The notes below the pieces were generated by a model. The model searched no databases. It had not been told where the DNA came from and saw only the letters and a program-made list of their open reading frames with translations. Below are positions 25,237 to 33,120 of a stretch of 64,000 nucleotides of DNA, in pieces; position 1 is the first letter of the stretch; each line of letters opens with the position of its first letter. Source of the DNA: JAISGQ01 sp045604155 (lineage in GTDB: Bacteria; Bacillota; Clostridia; Oscillospirales; Acutalibacteraceae); NCBI GenBank assembly GCA_045604155.1, contig JAZUNN010000054.1:23239-87238 (forward strand), in the 5' to 3' direction. Both the position numbers and the translations under genes were made by a program.

Positions 25237-25264
25237 TTGACTTTATATTTTAATATGATATAAT
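25237..25264 (+). promoter_or_regulatory. Sigma-A promoter of lipoprotein gene
   Basis: TTGACT (25237-25242) and TATAAT (25259-25264), 16-base spacer. Confidence 0.75.
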
Positions 25265-25298
25265 TTTTTTATCTCACGAAAAGAAAGGGATATGTATT

Positions 25299-25994
25299 AT
25301 GAAAACAATCAAGTCAGTACTCGCAATCGTTCTCGCATTCGCAATGATCTTCTGCTTTGCAGGCTGTGCAAAGGAAAAGGAACTTCCTCAGGCAGCTCTC
25401 ACCGGTAAGTGGACTTCTGAAATTGATCTTACCGATGCACTTGGTCAGGAGCTTGCAGGCGAATTTGACAGCATGGGCATGGAAGGCTTTGATATGGGCG
25501 ATGCCGAACTTCTTCTTTACATGGTCATGGAGTTCGAAGAAGATGGCAGCTGCTACCTCTATCTTGACGAAGAGGCTACTGCTGAATCCATGAAGGGTTA
25601 TTTCGAGGTCATGATCGATGCTATGGTTGAATGGATGTACAAAACCCTCGAGGATCAGGCCGGCATGAGCCGTGAAGAAATCGATGAACTTTATGAGAAT
25701 CAGCTTGGCATGAGCATTGAGGAATACATGGATTCTTCAATGGATGACTATCTCAACGGCGATGCTATCATGGAGTCCTTTGAGGATGTTGAGTCCCAGG
25801 AAGGCTTCTACAAGCTCGAAGGCGACAAGCTCTATATCACCGAGGATAAGGAAGACCTCGCAGACTGCGAAGATTACGTCACCTGCAACTACTCTGCTAC
25901 CACAATGACCATTGACACCGGCAGCGACGCAAGCGTTTTTGAGGATCTTGCAGAGCTCGGCGTTGAACTCCCCCTCACCTTTGAAAGAGACTAA
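25299..25994 (+). CDS. Lipoprotein of unknown function, paralogue of the previous gene
   Basis: A 231-residue lipoprotein with lipobox FAGC and strongly acidic, Met-rich sequence (FDSMGMEGFDMGDAELLLYM). It shares GKWTSEIDLT, a YLDEEATAESMKGYFEVM helix and GFYKLEGDKLYITED with the gene at 24505. Preferred codons dominate, suggesting high expression. Own promoter and terminator. Function not recognised. Confidence 0.75.
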   Translation: MKTIKSVLAIVLAFAMIFCFAGCAKEKELPQAALTGKWTSEIDLTDALGQELAGEFDSMGMEGFDMGDAELLLYMVMEFEEDGSCYLYLDEEATAESMKGYFEVMIDAMVEWMYKTLEDQAGMSREEIDELYENQLGMSIEEYMDSSMDDYLNGDAIMESFEDVESQEGFYKLEGDKLYITEDKEDLADCEDYVTCNYSATTMTIDTGSDASVFEDLAELGVELPLTFERD

Positions 25995-26003
25995 ATTTAT
26001 AAC

Positions 26004-26036
26004 AAAAAAGACCGGCTTAAAGCCGGTCTTTTTTTA
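26004..26036. terminator. Bidirectional terminator
   Basis: AAAAAAGACCGGC and GCCGGTCTTTTTT around a TTAAA loop between convergent genes. Confidence 0.88.
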
Positions 26037-26519
26037 TTCTTCGTCGCTGTCTTCAGCTTCCTCAAGCTTCTTTTTCTTTCTTCTGTATGATGCGGCGGAA
26101 ATGCTGAGGGCAGCCATACACAGACCGAATACCACAGCAGCAATAAACACACCTGATGCAATGGAGCCTATAAGTTTCCCGGACTTTACATAGGGTACAA
26201 TAAACCACATAACACCCATCACAACACCTGCAATAAGGCTGTATACAAGATTTGCCTTTGCACTTGGTTCTCTTTTGGGTTCCCAGATGTTGTTCTTTGC
26301 ACATCTGCACACTATATACAGGCTCATTACCATGAAAATCACCCACTCACCTGCAAAGGACGGAATGTATATATTCATGTCTATGCTTTCTATCGCCATC
26401 TGCACGAGCATGACCACAAGAAGTATCCAGTATGCCATCCAGAAGCCGCCGCTACCTATTTCCAGAAGCTTCTTTTCCTGTCTTTCGTCTATAACCTTAG
26501 TCTTCTTCGTCTTCTTCAT
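26034..26519 (-). CDS. DUF6773-like membrane protein
   Basis: A 161-residue protein with four predicted membrane helices (roughly residues 22-45, 52-75, 95-115 and 122-145) and charged ends. It starts MKKTKKTKVIDERQEKK and ends in a Lys/Glu-rich tail. KVIDERQ with a following GFW is typical of a DUF6773-type family found beside small Xre regulators. The ATG at 26519 stands nine bases after GGGAGG, inside the end of the regulator gene; earlier in-frame ATGs are crowded by that site. It overlaps the regulator by 23 bases, so translation is likely coupled. Function unknown. Confidence 0.72.
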   Translation of the reverse strand: MKKTKKTKVIDERQEKKLLEIGSGGFWMAYWILLVVMLVQMAIESIDMNIYIPSFAGEWVIFMVMSLYIVCRCAKNNIWEPKREPSAKANLVYSLIAGVVMGVMWFIVPYVKSGKLIGSIASGVFIAAVVFGLCMAALSISAASYRRKKKKLEEAEDSDEE

Positions 26520-26721
26520 TTTCATCTTCCTCCCAGAATAATTCATCAAGTGATTTTCCCATTGCCCTGCAGATCTTTCTGCAAAGCCTTATAGAAGGGT
26601 TGTACTCCCCTTTCTCTATGGCGTTGATCGTCTGACGTGAGACTCCCACCATATCCGCCAGTGCTTTCTGGGTTATGTCCTTTTCTGCTCTGGCAACCTT
26701 GAGCGCTATGTTCTTACTCAT
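26497..26721 (-). CDS. Xre-family transcription regulator
   Basis: A 74-residue single-domain Xre/Cro-type helix-turn-helix protein: ARAEKDITQKALADMVGVSR then QTINAIEKGEYNPS. It belongs to the YgzD/YozG-like small regulators usually paired with a multi-helix membrane protein. The C-terminus is acidic (FWEEDENEEDEED). The start at 26721 follows AAGGAGGG. It probably controls its own two-gene unit, which has a near-consensus promoter. Confidence 0.88.
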   Translation of the reverse strand: MSKNIALKVARAEKDITQKALADMVGVSRQTINAIEKGEYNPSIRLCRKICRAMGKSLDELFWEEDENEEDEED

Positions 26722-26742
26722 ACGCTCCCTCCTTTCGAGTGT

Positions 26743-26771
26743 ATAGTAACACACTCTTTACTTCGTGTCAA
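26743..26771 (-). promoter_or_regulatory. Sigma-A promoter of the Xre unit
   Basis: On the minus strand, TTGACA (26771-26766) and TACTAT (26748-26743), 17-base spacer. Confidence 0.78.
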
Positions 26772-26835
26772 GTCTATTTGACAAAATTAATTTAAATTTG
26801 ACTTTTGGACGTAAAAACACGACCTCAAAAAATTT

Positions 26836-26876
26836 TACCACAGCTACTTGACAACGCAAAGTAGCTGTGGTATATT
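26836..26876 (+). promoter_or_regulatory. PadR promoter embedded in a 14-bp-arm palindrome (operator 1)
   Basis: TACCACAGCTACTT (26836-26849) is perfectly inverted as AAGTAGCTGTGGTA (26859-26872) around a nine-base spacer. TTGACA (26848-26853) and TATATT (26871-26876), 17 bases apart, sit across the palindrome, so a bound repressor would block RNA polymerase. Confidence 0.8.
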
Positions 26877-26883
26877 ACAGTCA

Positions 26884-26908
26884 AGCTACTTGAGATTACA
26901 AAGTAGCT
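26884..26908 (+). promoter_or_regulatory. PadR operator 2
   Basis: AGCTACTT (26884-26891) and AAGTAGCT (26901-26908) with a nine-base spacer repeat the core of operator 1 in identical geometry, 42 bases downstream, about four helical turns. Confidence 0.78.
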
Positions 26909-26925
26909 GAAAGGAGTAGTGGCAT

Positions 26926-27252
26926 ATGGAAGATACCCAACTGCTCAAAGGTGTTCTGGAAGGATGTATATTGGGGATAATCGCACAGGGTGAAACCTAC
27001 GGCTATGAGATACTCAGCCGTCTTGAAGAAGCGGGATTTGAGGATCTGGGAGAAGGCACTCTCTATCCCATAATCACACGCCTCGACAGAAACGGCTATA
27101 TTTCCTGCCGCAAGGCGAAATCACCCCTCGGTCCCATACGGAAATATTATTCCATCACCGATGAGGGCAGCGCCTATCTCGAAGCCTTCAAAAAAAGCTA
27201 CGAGAGGGTAACGAAAACCGCACTTAAAATCTTGTTTGAAAAGGAAGTATAA
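26926..27252 (+). CDS. PadR-family transcription regulator
   Basis: A 108-residue PadR winged-helix repressor: CILGIIAQGETYGYEIL, the LGEGTLYPIITRLDRNGYI recognition helix and wing, and KYYSITDEG. AAGGAG precedes the start. It is transcribed from a promoter covered by two identical palindromes and forms a two-gene unit with a membrane protein two bases downstream. Autorepression relieved by an unknown effector is the usual arrangement. Confidence 0.92.
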   Translation: MEDTQLLKGVLEGCILGIIAQGETYGYEILSRLEEAGFEDLGEGTLYPIITRLDRNGYISCRKAKSPLGPIRKYYSITDEGSAYLEAFKKSYERVTKTALKILFEKEV

Positions 27253-27254
27253 CA

Positions 27255-28352
27255 ATGGATTACAATTTACTTGAAACTCAGCTTGACGGAGAATACCGTG
27301 AGGTGTTTTCCAGAGCGCAGATCTACGGAACCTTAAAGAACATTGCACAGGATGTAATGGATGAAAAAATGACTGAGCTTTATGATCTTCTCCTCACCGC
27401 ACAGACCGACAAAAAGCCTGTAAACAAGCTTATCGGCAGGGATGAAAACAAATTTCTCAAGAATTTCTTCGGCGATTACACTTTCTCCGAAAGGCTGAAA
27501 AGACTTCCTGTAAATCTTTACCGCACTGCATGGCTTGTATTTGTGCTTGAGTGCATAGAGGCTATTGCCGCTGATAACACCATAAAGAATTTCTTCAACA
27601 TCAAAAGTGATGTTTCCGGTTACGGTATAGGTTTTATAACCGCAATTATACTTCTGCTGGTTTCCGACTGTGTACTGGCTCCTATCCTTCTTAAAAAGAA
27701 AAAGGACGGTTCAAATTACCGTGGTCAGTATTTACCCCTTGTTGTAATCGCTCTGTTTATTGTGCTTATCGGTCTTGGAGTTCATTTCTTCAGCGATGTG
27801 ACATTCATGCTTCCCACCGCACCTCTGATTATCGGCTCGGGACTTTATATTATTGTTTATCTCATCGTCCGCTCTGTGTGGAGATACAGAAATTACGGCT
27901 CTCTGCGCAATACAAGAAAACAAATTGAGCAGGACAGCTATTACAGAAATCTTCAGAACAAGGACATGGAAAAGGCTGTTCTCAAAGGCTGGAAAAGCCG
28001 ATTTGAAAGGCTTACAAGGAAGGGCAAGGTAACTGCTGAGGGCTATCTCGAAAAGCTCAAAAAGGAAGAAAAAACGACAATGACGACTATGACCATTGTT
28101 GTCCCCCTTCTCTTTCTCATCGTAACTGTGTTCTCCGTAATTGATGTAGCCCGTGACAGCACATGGTACGATACCCTTTTCTTCATTGCCGTTATCGGCA
28201 CCATTGAATATTTCATCGCACGATGGATAATCCGCTCTGAGAAAAAACAGTCTGCCATAAGAACAGGCATAATCCGCCGCTGCGAGGAGTCAGGTCTTAC
28301 AATGCCAGAGTATATAGACAAACAGCTTTCTGCGGAAAACTGCGAAGAGTAA
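27255..28352 (+). CDS. PadR-partner membrane protein (DUF1129/DUF1048-like)
   Basis: A 365-residue protein. A soluble N-terminal part (about 90 residues, with helical SRAQIYGTLKNIAQDVMDEK) is followed by hydrophobic segments near 115-135, 155-175 and 185-205, a basic cytosolic stretch, then two more helices near 275-295 and 305-320. The N-terminal part recalls small soluble partners of PadR regulators, and the membrane part resembles DUF1129-like proteins, but I cannot name the family with certainty. Two bases separate it from the PadR gene. Function unknown. Confidence 0.65.
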   Translation: MDYNLLETQLDGEYREVFSRAQIYGTLKNIAQDVMDEKMTELYDLLLTAQTDKKPVNKLIGRDENKFLKNFFGDYTFSERLKRLPVNLYRTAWLVFVLECIEAIAADNTIKNFFNIKSDVSGYGIGFITAIILLLVSDCVLAPILLKKKKDGSNYRGQYLPLVVIALFIVLIGLGVHFFSDVTFMLPTAPLIIGSGLYIIVYLIVRSVWRYRNYGSLRNTRKQIEQDSYYRNLQNKDMEKAVLKGWKSRFERLTRKGKVTAEGYLEKLKKEEKTTMTTMTIVVPLLFLIVTVFSVIDVARDSTWYDTLFFIAVIGTIEYFIARWIIRSEKKQSAIRTGIIRRCEESGLTMPEYIDKQLSAENCEE

Positions 28353-28425
28353 GACACTATGATAAAAACAGGCTGTGCCTTGACGGGTGGTTGTTTGTTG
28401 CGGGTGTTTTCCCTTCAACGACCTA

Positions 28426-28453
28426 AAAAGCTCCCTCAGAAGAGGGAGCTTTT
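28426..28453. terminator. Bidirectional terminator
   Basis: AAAAGCTCCCTC (28426-28437) and GAGGGAGCTTTT (28442-28453), loop AGAA, between convergent units. Confidence 0.88.
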
Positions 28454-28454
28454 G

Positions 28455-29003
28455 CTATTCTTTCCAATATCCTTCTGTATTTCTGCCCATCAGCCTTTCA
28501 CTTATCATATCCCTTCGTATGGTGCAGTAATCTTCATGAATCTGAGCTATTATCTCGTTTACTTCATGTTCTTTATATACTCTGCCAGACTCAAAAAATT
28601 CAACTATTTTCTCAAGAACTATCCTCTTCTTTTTTCTCTGCGCAGGTATTGTTTTCAGTTTTCCATATTCAAAAAAACTGTCGATTACTTTCTGTCTGTA
28701 TTCTTCATCTCGCTGCGCCTGAAGGTCTGCTTCATCTGATTTTTCACTGATAATATCAATGATACTTGTTTCGAATACACCCCTATGCAATGAATACATC
28801 ATGTAATACTGGCTTTTATACGAGGTGACCATTCCTGCCTCCGAAAGCTTTTTAAGATGAAACGACACCGTAGGAGGCGTTATCCCAAGCCTTTCGGCAA
28901 GTCTTTCCACATACATATCCTCAATAGCAAGGGATTTTAAAATCTGTAGACGTGATTTATCTGCAAGGCATTTAAAAAGCTTGACTGCATCTGTTTCTGT
29001 CAT
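28455..29003 (-). CDS. ArsR-type regulator with DUF2087 C-terminal domain
   Basis: A 182-residue regulator. The N-terminal ArsR winged helix reads LFKCLADKSRLQILKSLA and RLGITPPTVSFHLKKLSEAG. The C-terminal 85 residues (KKKRIVLEKIVEFFESGR then HEVNEIIAQIHEDYCTIRRD and GRNTEGYWKE) match the DUF2087 domain, often fused to ArsR domains in Firmicutes. No metal-binding cysteine cluster is evident, so a metal effector is unlikely. Its ATG overlaps the stop of the upstream gene by one base (TAATG), with GGAGGA as ribosome site, so the two are coupled. Confidence 0.87.
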   Translation of the reverse strand: MTETDAVKLFKCLADKSRLQILKSLAIEDMYVERLAERLGITPPTVSFHLKKLSEAGMVTSYKSQYYMMYSLHRGVFETSIIDIISEKSDEADLQAQRDEEYRQKVIDSFFEYGKLKTIPAQRKKKRIVLEKIVEFFESGRVYKEHEVNEIIAQIHEDYCTIRRDMISERLMGRNTEGYWKE

Positions 29004-29368
29004 TATGATTCCTCCAGAAAACCTGTAAATATCTTCTTGATGTCTTCTGCAACTTCAATTTTGATTTTTTCTGTCTGCTGTTTTTCTTCATCTCCATGAA
29101 TCTGTGCTCTTTCCAATGAATTATACCAGTTTGACGGTATCTGCTCAAGTTTATCAAGGAAAAAGTTTTTTGTAGCCTCTTTATCATCTCCGCAGGCTTT
29201 TTGTGCTGCAGCAAGCACCGTTTTGAAAATATCATAGATATTTAACCTGATTTTTTCAAAATTCGCTTCATCGGAACGTTCATCCGACAAGAGCTCTTCT
29301 TCTCTTTTTCTGCACTCTGATATCTTTTCGTCAAAATATGAATTCATTTTCTCAATTTTTATTTTCAT
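29003..29368 (-). CDS. Unknown soluble protein coupled to an ArsR regulator
   Basis: A 121-residue, charged, mostly helical protein with no signal or membrane segment (MKIKIEKMNSYFDEKISE, then KTVLAAAQKACGDDKEATKN and a middle IPSNWYNSLERAQIHGDEEK). The IPxxWxxxLexAxxhGD pattern recalls small helical partner proteins encoded beside ArsR/PadR regulators, such as the N-terminal part of the protein at 27255 (SRAQIYG). Function unknown. First gene of its unit. Confidence 0.68.
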   Translation of the reverse strand: MKIKIEKMNSYFDEKISECRKREEELLSDERSDEANFEKIRLNIYDIFKTVLAAAQKACGDDKEATKNFFLDKLEQIPSNWYNSLERAQIHGDEEKQQTEKIKIEVAEDIKKIFTGFLEES

Positions 29369-29434
29369 TTTATAACCTCAATTTAATTTAATTTGATCGA
29401 TACCATCCCCCGACAAAGGTCCGATCTGATTATA

Positions 29435-29463
29435 TGTATATCAAATCAGATTTAATTTGTCAA
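29435..29463 (-). promoter_or_regulatory. Promoter of the ArsR-DUF2087 unit
   Basis: On the minus strand, TTGACA (29463-29458) and TATACA (29440-29435), 17 bases apart. Between them AAATCTGATTT is a palindrome and could be the regulator's site. Confidence 0.55.
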
Positions 29464-29524
29464 TATTTACTTTGATGATTATCTAATTATTTTTTAAAAA
29501 CACCTCGCCGTATTTTTCTGAAAA

Positions 29525-29559
29525 ATGCACCCCAAAAGTGTCTAACTTTTGGGGTGCAT
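29525..29559 (-). terminator. Terminator of the zinc-ribbon gene
   Basis: A perfect 15-bp stem, ATGCACCCCAAAAGT (29525-29539) with ACTTTTGGGGTGCAT (29545-29559); on the minus strand TTTTTC follows. Confidence 0.85.
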
Positions 29560-29581
29560 ATCATAAGAGGGTGCTTTTAAA

Positions 29582-30130
29582 TTATTTAAGATTCTTGTAA
29601 TCAGACTTTCCTCTTCTCTGTCTGTAATACTCATCATAGGTTGCCTTTATTGCCTTGAGTCTTTTGCTGACCTTGATGGCAATAAACAGCATACCGACCT
29701 GAACTGCACACATTCCGAAGAATATGAAGATGTAAATCATTCCGACGGGAGCAGATGCAAGAATAACGGAAATAAGGCTGATTGTAAATCCGATAAGATA
29801 TATTCCGCAGGGCAGGAACTTGATTATATCATGCGCTTTTTTCCATTCTTCCTTTCTCATTGCATTGCAGATAATAATGTTGAACGCAAGAGCCACGGGA
29901 ATAAGCAAAAGCAATCCGTTAATCCATTTGAAATCATTCAGGTCTCCGGGCACAGACAGTGCTGCAAGTACGCCGAAGGCTGCACAGACAAGCGGCACAA
30001 TGGTTGTTCCAACCACAGTGAGGATGTGGTATACGGCACGGCTTCCCTTTCCGATTCTCACATACTCCCCGCAGGAGCTGCACTTGATCTCACCAAGCTT
30101 GATCTCATTTCCGCATTTTGAACATAACAT
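29582..30130 (-). CDS. Zinc-ribbon membrane protein
   Basis: A 182-residue protein with an N-terminal zinc ribbon (CSKCGNEIKLGEIKCSSCGE, CxxC twice) followed by four predicted membrane helices and a basic Tyr-rich tail. A similar ribbon-plus-four-helix protein is encoded at 33121-33681, so the two are distant paralogues flanking the ABC operon. Function unknown; such proteins are common in Clostridia. A GGAGG-type site precedes the start. Confidence 0.75.
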   Translation of the reverse strand: MLCSKCGNEIKLGEIKCSSCGEYVRIGKGSRAVYHILTVVGTTIVPLVCAAFGVLAALSVPGDLNDFKWINGLLLLIPVALAFNIIICNAMRKEEWKKAHDIIKFLPCGIYLIGFTISLISVILASAPVGMIYIFIFFGMCAVQVGMLFIAIKVSKRLKAIKATYDEYYRQRRGKSDYKNLK

Positions 30131-30294
30131 TTTTCTTTTCCTCCAATTCTTTTCTATATACTCTTTTCTTTCTGAGCATTATTGACCTTCTGTCAATCTA
30201 CTCATTACTGATTATATCTCATTGATAAAAATTGTCAACTGATTTATCTTTTTCGCAGCTTACCCTCTGAAAAATGCAGGTTACTTAAAAAGCC

Positions 30295-30323
30295 TTGCAG
30301 CCTTGAATGAATTTGGTTACAAT
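30295..30323 (+). promoter_or_regulatory. Promoter of the ABC exporter operon
   Basis: TTGCAG (30295-30300) and TACAAT (30318-30323), 17-base spacer. The -35 box is only partly consensus. Confidence 0.5.
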
Positions 30324-30353
30324 GTAGACAGACAGGAAAGGGGTATGAAAATC

Positions 30354-31274
30354 ATGACGGCAATAAGATTAAACAATCTGACAAAACGCTACGGTGACTT
30401 CACCGCTGTTGACAACATTTCCTTTGAGGTACAGCAGGGTGAACTTCTCGGTTTTCTCGGCGTAAACGGAGCCGGCAAGACTACTACAATAAATATGCTC
30501 TCCACACTTCTCAGACCCGACGGTGGCAGTGCGGAGGTATGCGGTGAAACTCTCGGCAAAAACGATGACACCATCCGACGCAAAATCGGTATTGTATATC
30601 AGCAGAATTGCCTGGACGGAATTCTCACCGTAAAGGAAAACCTTATCTGCCGTGGTATTCTTCACGGTGCTGGCAAGTCTCAGGCAAAGAAAAGACTTTC
30701 TGAACTGTGCGAGATGCTTTCCATGGGCGATCTCCTGAAGAAGAAATACAGCACACTTTCAGGCGGTCAGAAAAGACGCTGTGAAATTGCTGCCGCTCTT
30801 ATGCACACTCCCGAGCTGCTGTTTCTTGACGAGCCTACCACAGGACTTGACCCTGCAACACGAAAGGATGTATGGAGTGCTGTCGAAAGCCTTCGTAAAA
30901 ACACCGGCATGACGGTATTCCTCACCACTCACTATATGGAGGAAGCTGCTGCAGCCAACAAGATAATTATTATTGAAAACGGACGTATCCGTGCAAACGG
31001 AACTCCCTTTGAGCTCAAGGAACAGTTTGCTTCTGACACAGTAAAAATCTACTGCGGAGAAGAAAAATGCAGCAGTATTATTTCCTCTCTTGAAAACTTC
31101 GGCATATCCGCTGTCAAAGAGGACTACGGTGTAAGCTTCACTGTAAAGGACACCGTAAAGGCACTTGACCCTGTATATTCCCTTAAAAATGAGATAACCG
31201 GATTTGAGGTAATACAGGGCACTATGGACGACGTTTTCCTCAATGCCTGCGAAAACTATACGAAGGGAGAATAA
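30354..31274 (+). CDS. ABC-2 type transporter ATP-binding protein
   Basis: A 306-residue ABC ATPase of the drug-export (DrrA) type. Walker A is GVNGAGKTTT, the signature LSGGQKRR, and Walker B LLFLDEPTTGLD, with the H-loop in FLTTHYMEEA. A C-terminal domain of about 90 residues follows, typical of ABC-2 exporters. The start at 30354 (MTAIRLNN) is about ten bases from GGAAAGGGG; an ATG at 30345 would add three residues. It pairs with the permease five bases downstream. Confidence 0.92.
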   Translation: MTAIRLNNLTKRYGDFTAVDNISFEVQQGELLGFLGVNGAGKTTTINMLSTLLRPDGGSAEVCGETLGKNDDTIRRKIGIVYQQNCLDGILTVKENLICRGILHGAGKSQAKKRLSELCEMLSMGDLLKKKYSTLSGGQKRRCEIAAALMHTPELLFLDEPTTGLDPATRKDVWSAVESLRKNTGMTVFLTTHYMEEAAAANKIIIIENGRIRANGTPFELKEQFASDTVKIYCGEEKCSSIISSLENFGISAVKEDYGVSFTVKDTVKALDPVYSLKNEITGFEVIQGTMDDVFLNACENYTKGE

Positions 31275-31279
31275 CACAA

Positions 31280-32188
31280 ATGAAGCTGTTTGAACTAACA
31301 AAAAGAAATATAAGAATATATCTGCGTGACAAGGGTGCTGTGTTCTTCTCTCTCCTTGCAATGCTTATAGTAATCGGACTTATGCTGTTTTTTATCGGAG
31401 ATATGCACATTGAGGAAATTGTGAATATGCTCTCAGAAATACCCGGCAGAGATGCTGCAGCAGACAAGGCAAATGCCACCATTCTTGTTCTCCAGTGGAT
31501 ATCTGCAGGTATTGTTGCGATAAACGCAGTTTCTGTTACCATTGCAGTTTATTCCACCATGATTAAGGATCGCACAGAAGGCAGACTCAGCTCCATATAC
31601 ACTGCACCTATCAGCCGTCTTGCAATTTCCGCTTCCTATATCATCGCTGCATGGATCTGTTCCATTATAATCTGTGTGCTGACCCTTGCCATTGCGGAAA
31701 TATACTGCATCTCTCAGGGTGCTGAGCCCTATTCCCTATTTGATCATGTAAAGCTTTTCGGTGCCATTGCACTTAATTCATTCACCTATGCAGCGCTTAT
31801 GTATGTTGTTGCAATGCTGGCAAAAACCGAGGGTGCATGGAGCGGACTCGGCACAGTTATCGGCACTCTGGTAGGATTCCTTGGCGGCATCTATCTCCCT
31901 ATCGGCAACTTCTCCGGCGGCATCGCCACCGGCATAAAGTGCCTCCCCGTAATTTACGGTGCAAAGATTTTCCGCAATATCATGACTGCCGATGCAGAGG
32001 CTGTTGTATTTGAAGGTGCTCCTTCCGTTATGGTCAGCGAGTACCGTCTGGCTCTCGGCACCGATCTTGAATTCTTCGGAAAGGATGTAAGTGACCTTAC
32101 AGCTGTTGTTATTCTTTTCGGATGCGGAATCGTCTTTACCGCACTTGGTGTACTTGTTACAAAATTAAGCAGAAAGACCGACAGATAA
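31280..32188 (+). CDS. ABC-2 type transporter permease
   Basis: A 302-residue membrane protein with six hydrophobic segments, the first near residues 22-45, and the large extracytoplasmic loop between helices 1 and 2 usual in ABC-2 permeases. GGIYLPIGNFSGGIATGIKCLP near residue 215 matches the conserved ABC-2 region around helix 5. Together with the preceding ATPase it would export a drug, peptide or lipid; substrate unknown. It is followed by LytTR and DUF3021 genes, a frequent regulatory appendage of such exporters. Confidence 0.88.
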   Translation: MKLFELTKRNIRIYLRDKGAVFFSLLAMLIVIGLMLFFIGDMHIEEIVNMLSEIPGRDAAADKANATILVLQWISAGIVAINAVSVTIAVYSTMIKDRTEGRLSSIYTAPISRLAISASYIIAAWICSIIICVLTLAIAEIYCISQGAEPYSLFDHVKLFGAIALNSFTYAALMYVVAMLAKTEGAWSGLGTVIGTLVGFLGGIYLPIGNFSGGIATGIKCLPVIYGAKIFRNIMTADAEAVVFEGAPSVMVSEYRLALGTDLEFFGKDVSDLTAVVILFGCGIVFTALGVLVTKLSRKTDR

Positions 32189-32204
32189 GAATCGGGGGAT
32201 TGAT

Positions 32205-32642
32205 TTGAAAATCACAATAGAAGCTCTCGGCGACGGGCAGGAAGAAGAAATAATCATCCGCTCCAACAGCATAGACAGCGAAATGATGGAGCTGATATAT
32301 GCTCTCAAGTCCGGACGCAGCAAGCTGAATGCCTATTCAGAGGACGGTATCGTAAGGCTTGACACCCGTGAGGTGTATTACTTTGAATCCGTTGACAACA
32401 AGGTCTGTGCCTGCTGTGAAAAGAATGTCTATGAAATAAAACAGAAGCTCTATGAGCTTGAAAATATCTTTGAGCACACTGATTTTGTGCGCATTTCAAA
32501 GGCAATGATAGTAAATGTGGGCAGGATTTCAAAAATCGTTCCCATGTTCAACGGACGCCTTGAGGCTGTGCTGAAAAACGGTGAAAGAGTCGTTATTTCC
32601 CGTCAGTATGTGCCTGACCTGAAAAAGAAGCTCGGTTTGTAG
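32205..32642 (+). CDS. LytTR-domain DNA-binding regulator
   Basis: A 145-residue protein with a short N-terminal part and a LytTR DNA-binding domain (IVRLDTREVYYFESVDNKVC, FVRISKAMIVNVGRISKIVP, NGERVVISRQYVPDLKKKLG). There is no receiver domain. Translation starts at TTG (32205) after GGGGGAT. The pair LytTR plus DUF3021 protein behind an ABC exporter is a recurring module in Firmicutes, in which the membrane protein is thought to control the LytTR protein. Confidence 0.92.
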   Translation: MKITIEALGDGQEEEIIIRSNSIDSEMMELIYALKSGRSKLNAYSEDGIVRLDTREVYYFESVDNKVCACCEKNVYEIKQKLYELENIFEHTDFVRISKAMIVNVGRISKIVPMFNGRLEAVLKNGERVVISRQYVPDLKKKLGL

Positions 32643-32654
32643 GAGGTGCGGAAT

Positions 32655-33077
32655 ATGAAATTCATAAAATCTTTTCTCAGTTTTTTCGGCACAATAACAA
32701 CGGCTATTGTTTTTGTTGTCAATCTCAATTATCTGTCTGTGGAGGAGCATTCTCCCAACAGATATATCATGCTTCAGATTCTCCTTGCAGGCTTTGCTAC
32801 CGCTCTTGTTACTGCAGCCTTCTTCGCTCTTATGGAAAAACTCGGCAGACACTTTATTATCGGTACAATAATTCACTTTATAATAATGTGCGTTGTCATG
32901 GTGTGGCTGAGCGTTATGTTTGACTGGTATTCATTCGGTCTTGAAGGAATTATCGATATGGTTGTTTCGGTTGCCATAGTTTATGTTCTTGTCTTTGTGA
33001 TAAGCTACATTATTATGAAAAAAGAAGCGGATGAGATAAACAGAGCGCTGAAAGAGAGAAATAAGGACAGTGAATAA
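32655..33077 (+). CDS. DUF3021 membrane protein
   Basis: A 140-residue protein with four membrane helices and a charged C-terminal tail (KKEADEINRALKERNKDSE), matching the DUF3021 family found with LytTR regulators. The ATG at 32655 follows GGAGGT by eight bases; a GTG at 32646 lies inside that site and is rejected. Twelve bases after the LytTR gene. Confidence 0.85.
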   Translation: MKFIKSFLSFFGTITTAIVFVVNLNYLSVEEHSPNRYIMLQILLAGFATALVTAAFFALMEKLGRHFIIGTIIHFIIMCVVMVWLSVMFDWYSFGLEGIIDMVVSVAIVYVLVFVISYIIMKKEADEINRALKERNKDSE

Positions 33078-33112
33078 AAAAGAAGCACTCCTTACGGAGT
33101 GCTTCTTTTTTG
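33076..33112. terminator. Bidirectional terminator
   Basis: A 16-bp stem, AAAAAAGAAGCACTCC with GGAGTGCTTCTTTTTT and loop TTAC, between convergent genes. Confidence 0.9.
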
Positions 33113-33120
33113 CTATTATC

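Noticed and set aside
28359..28739. 126-residue frame opposite the ArsR regulator
   Set aside because: Shadow of the regulator gene running through its bidirectional terminator.
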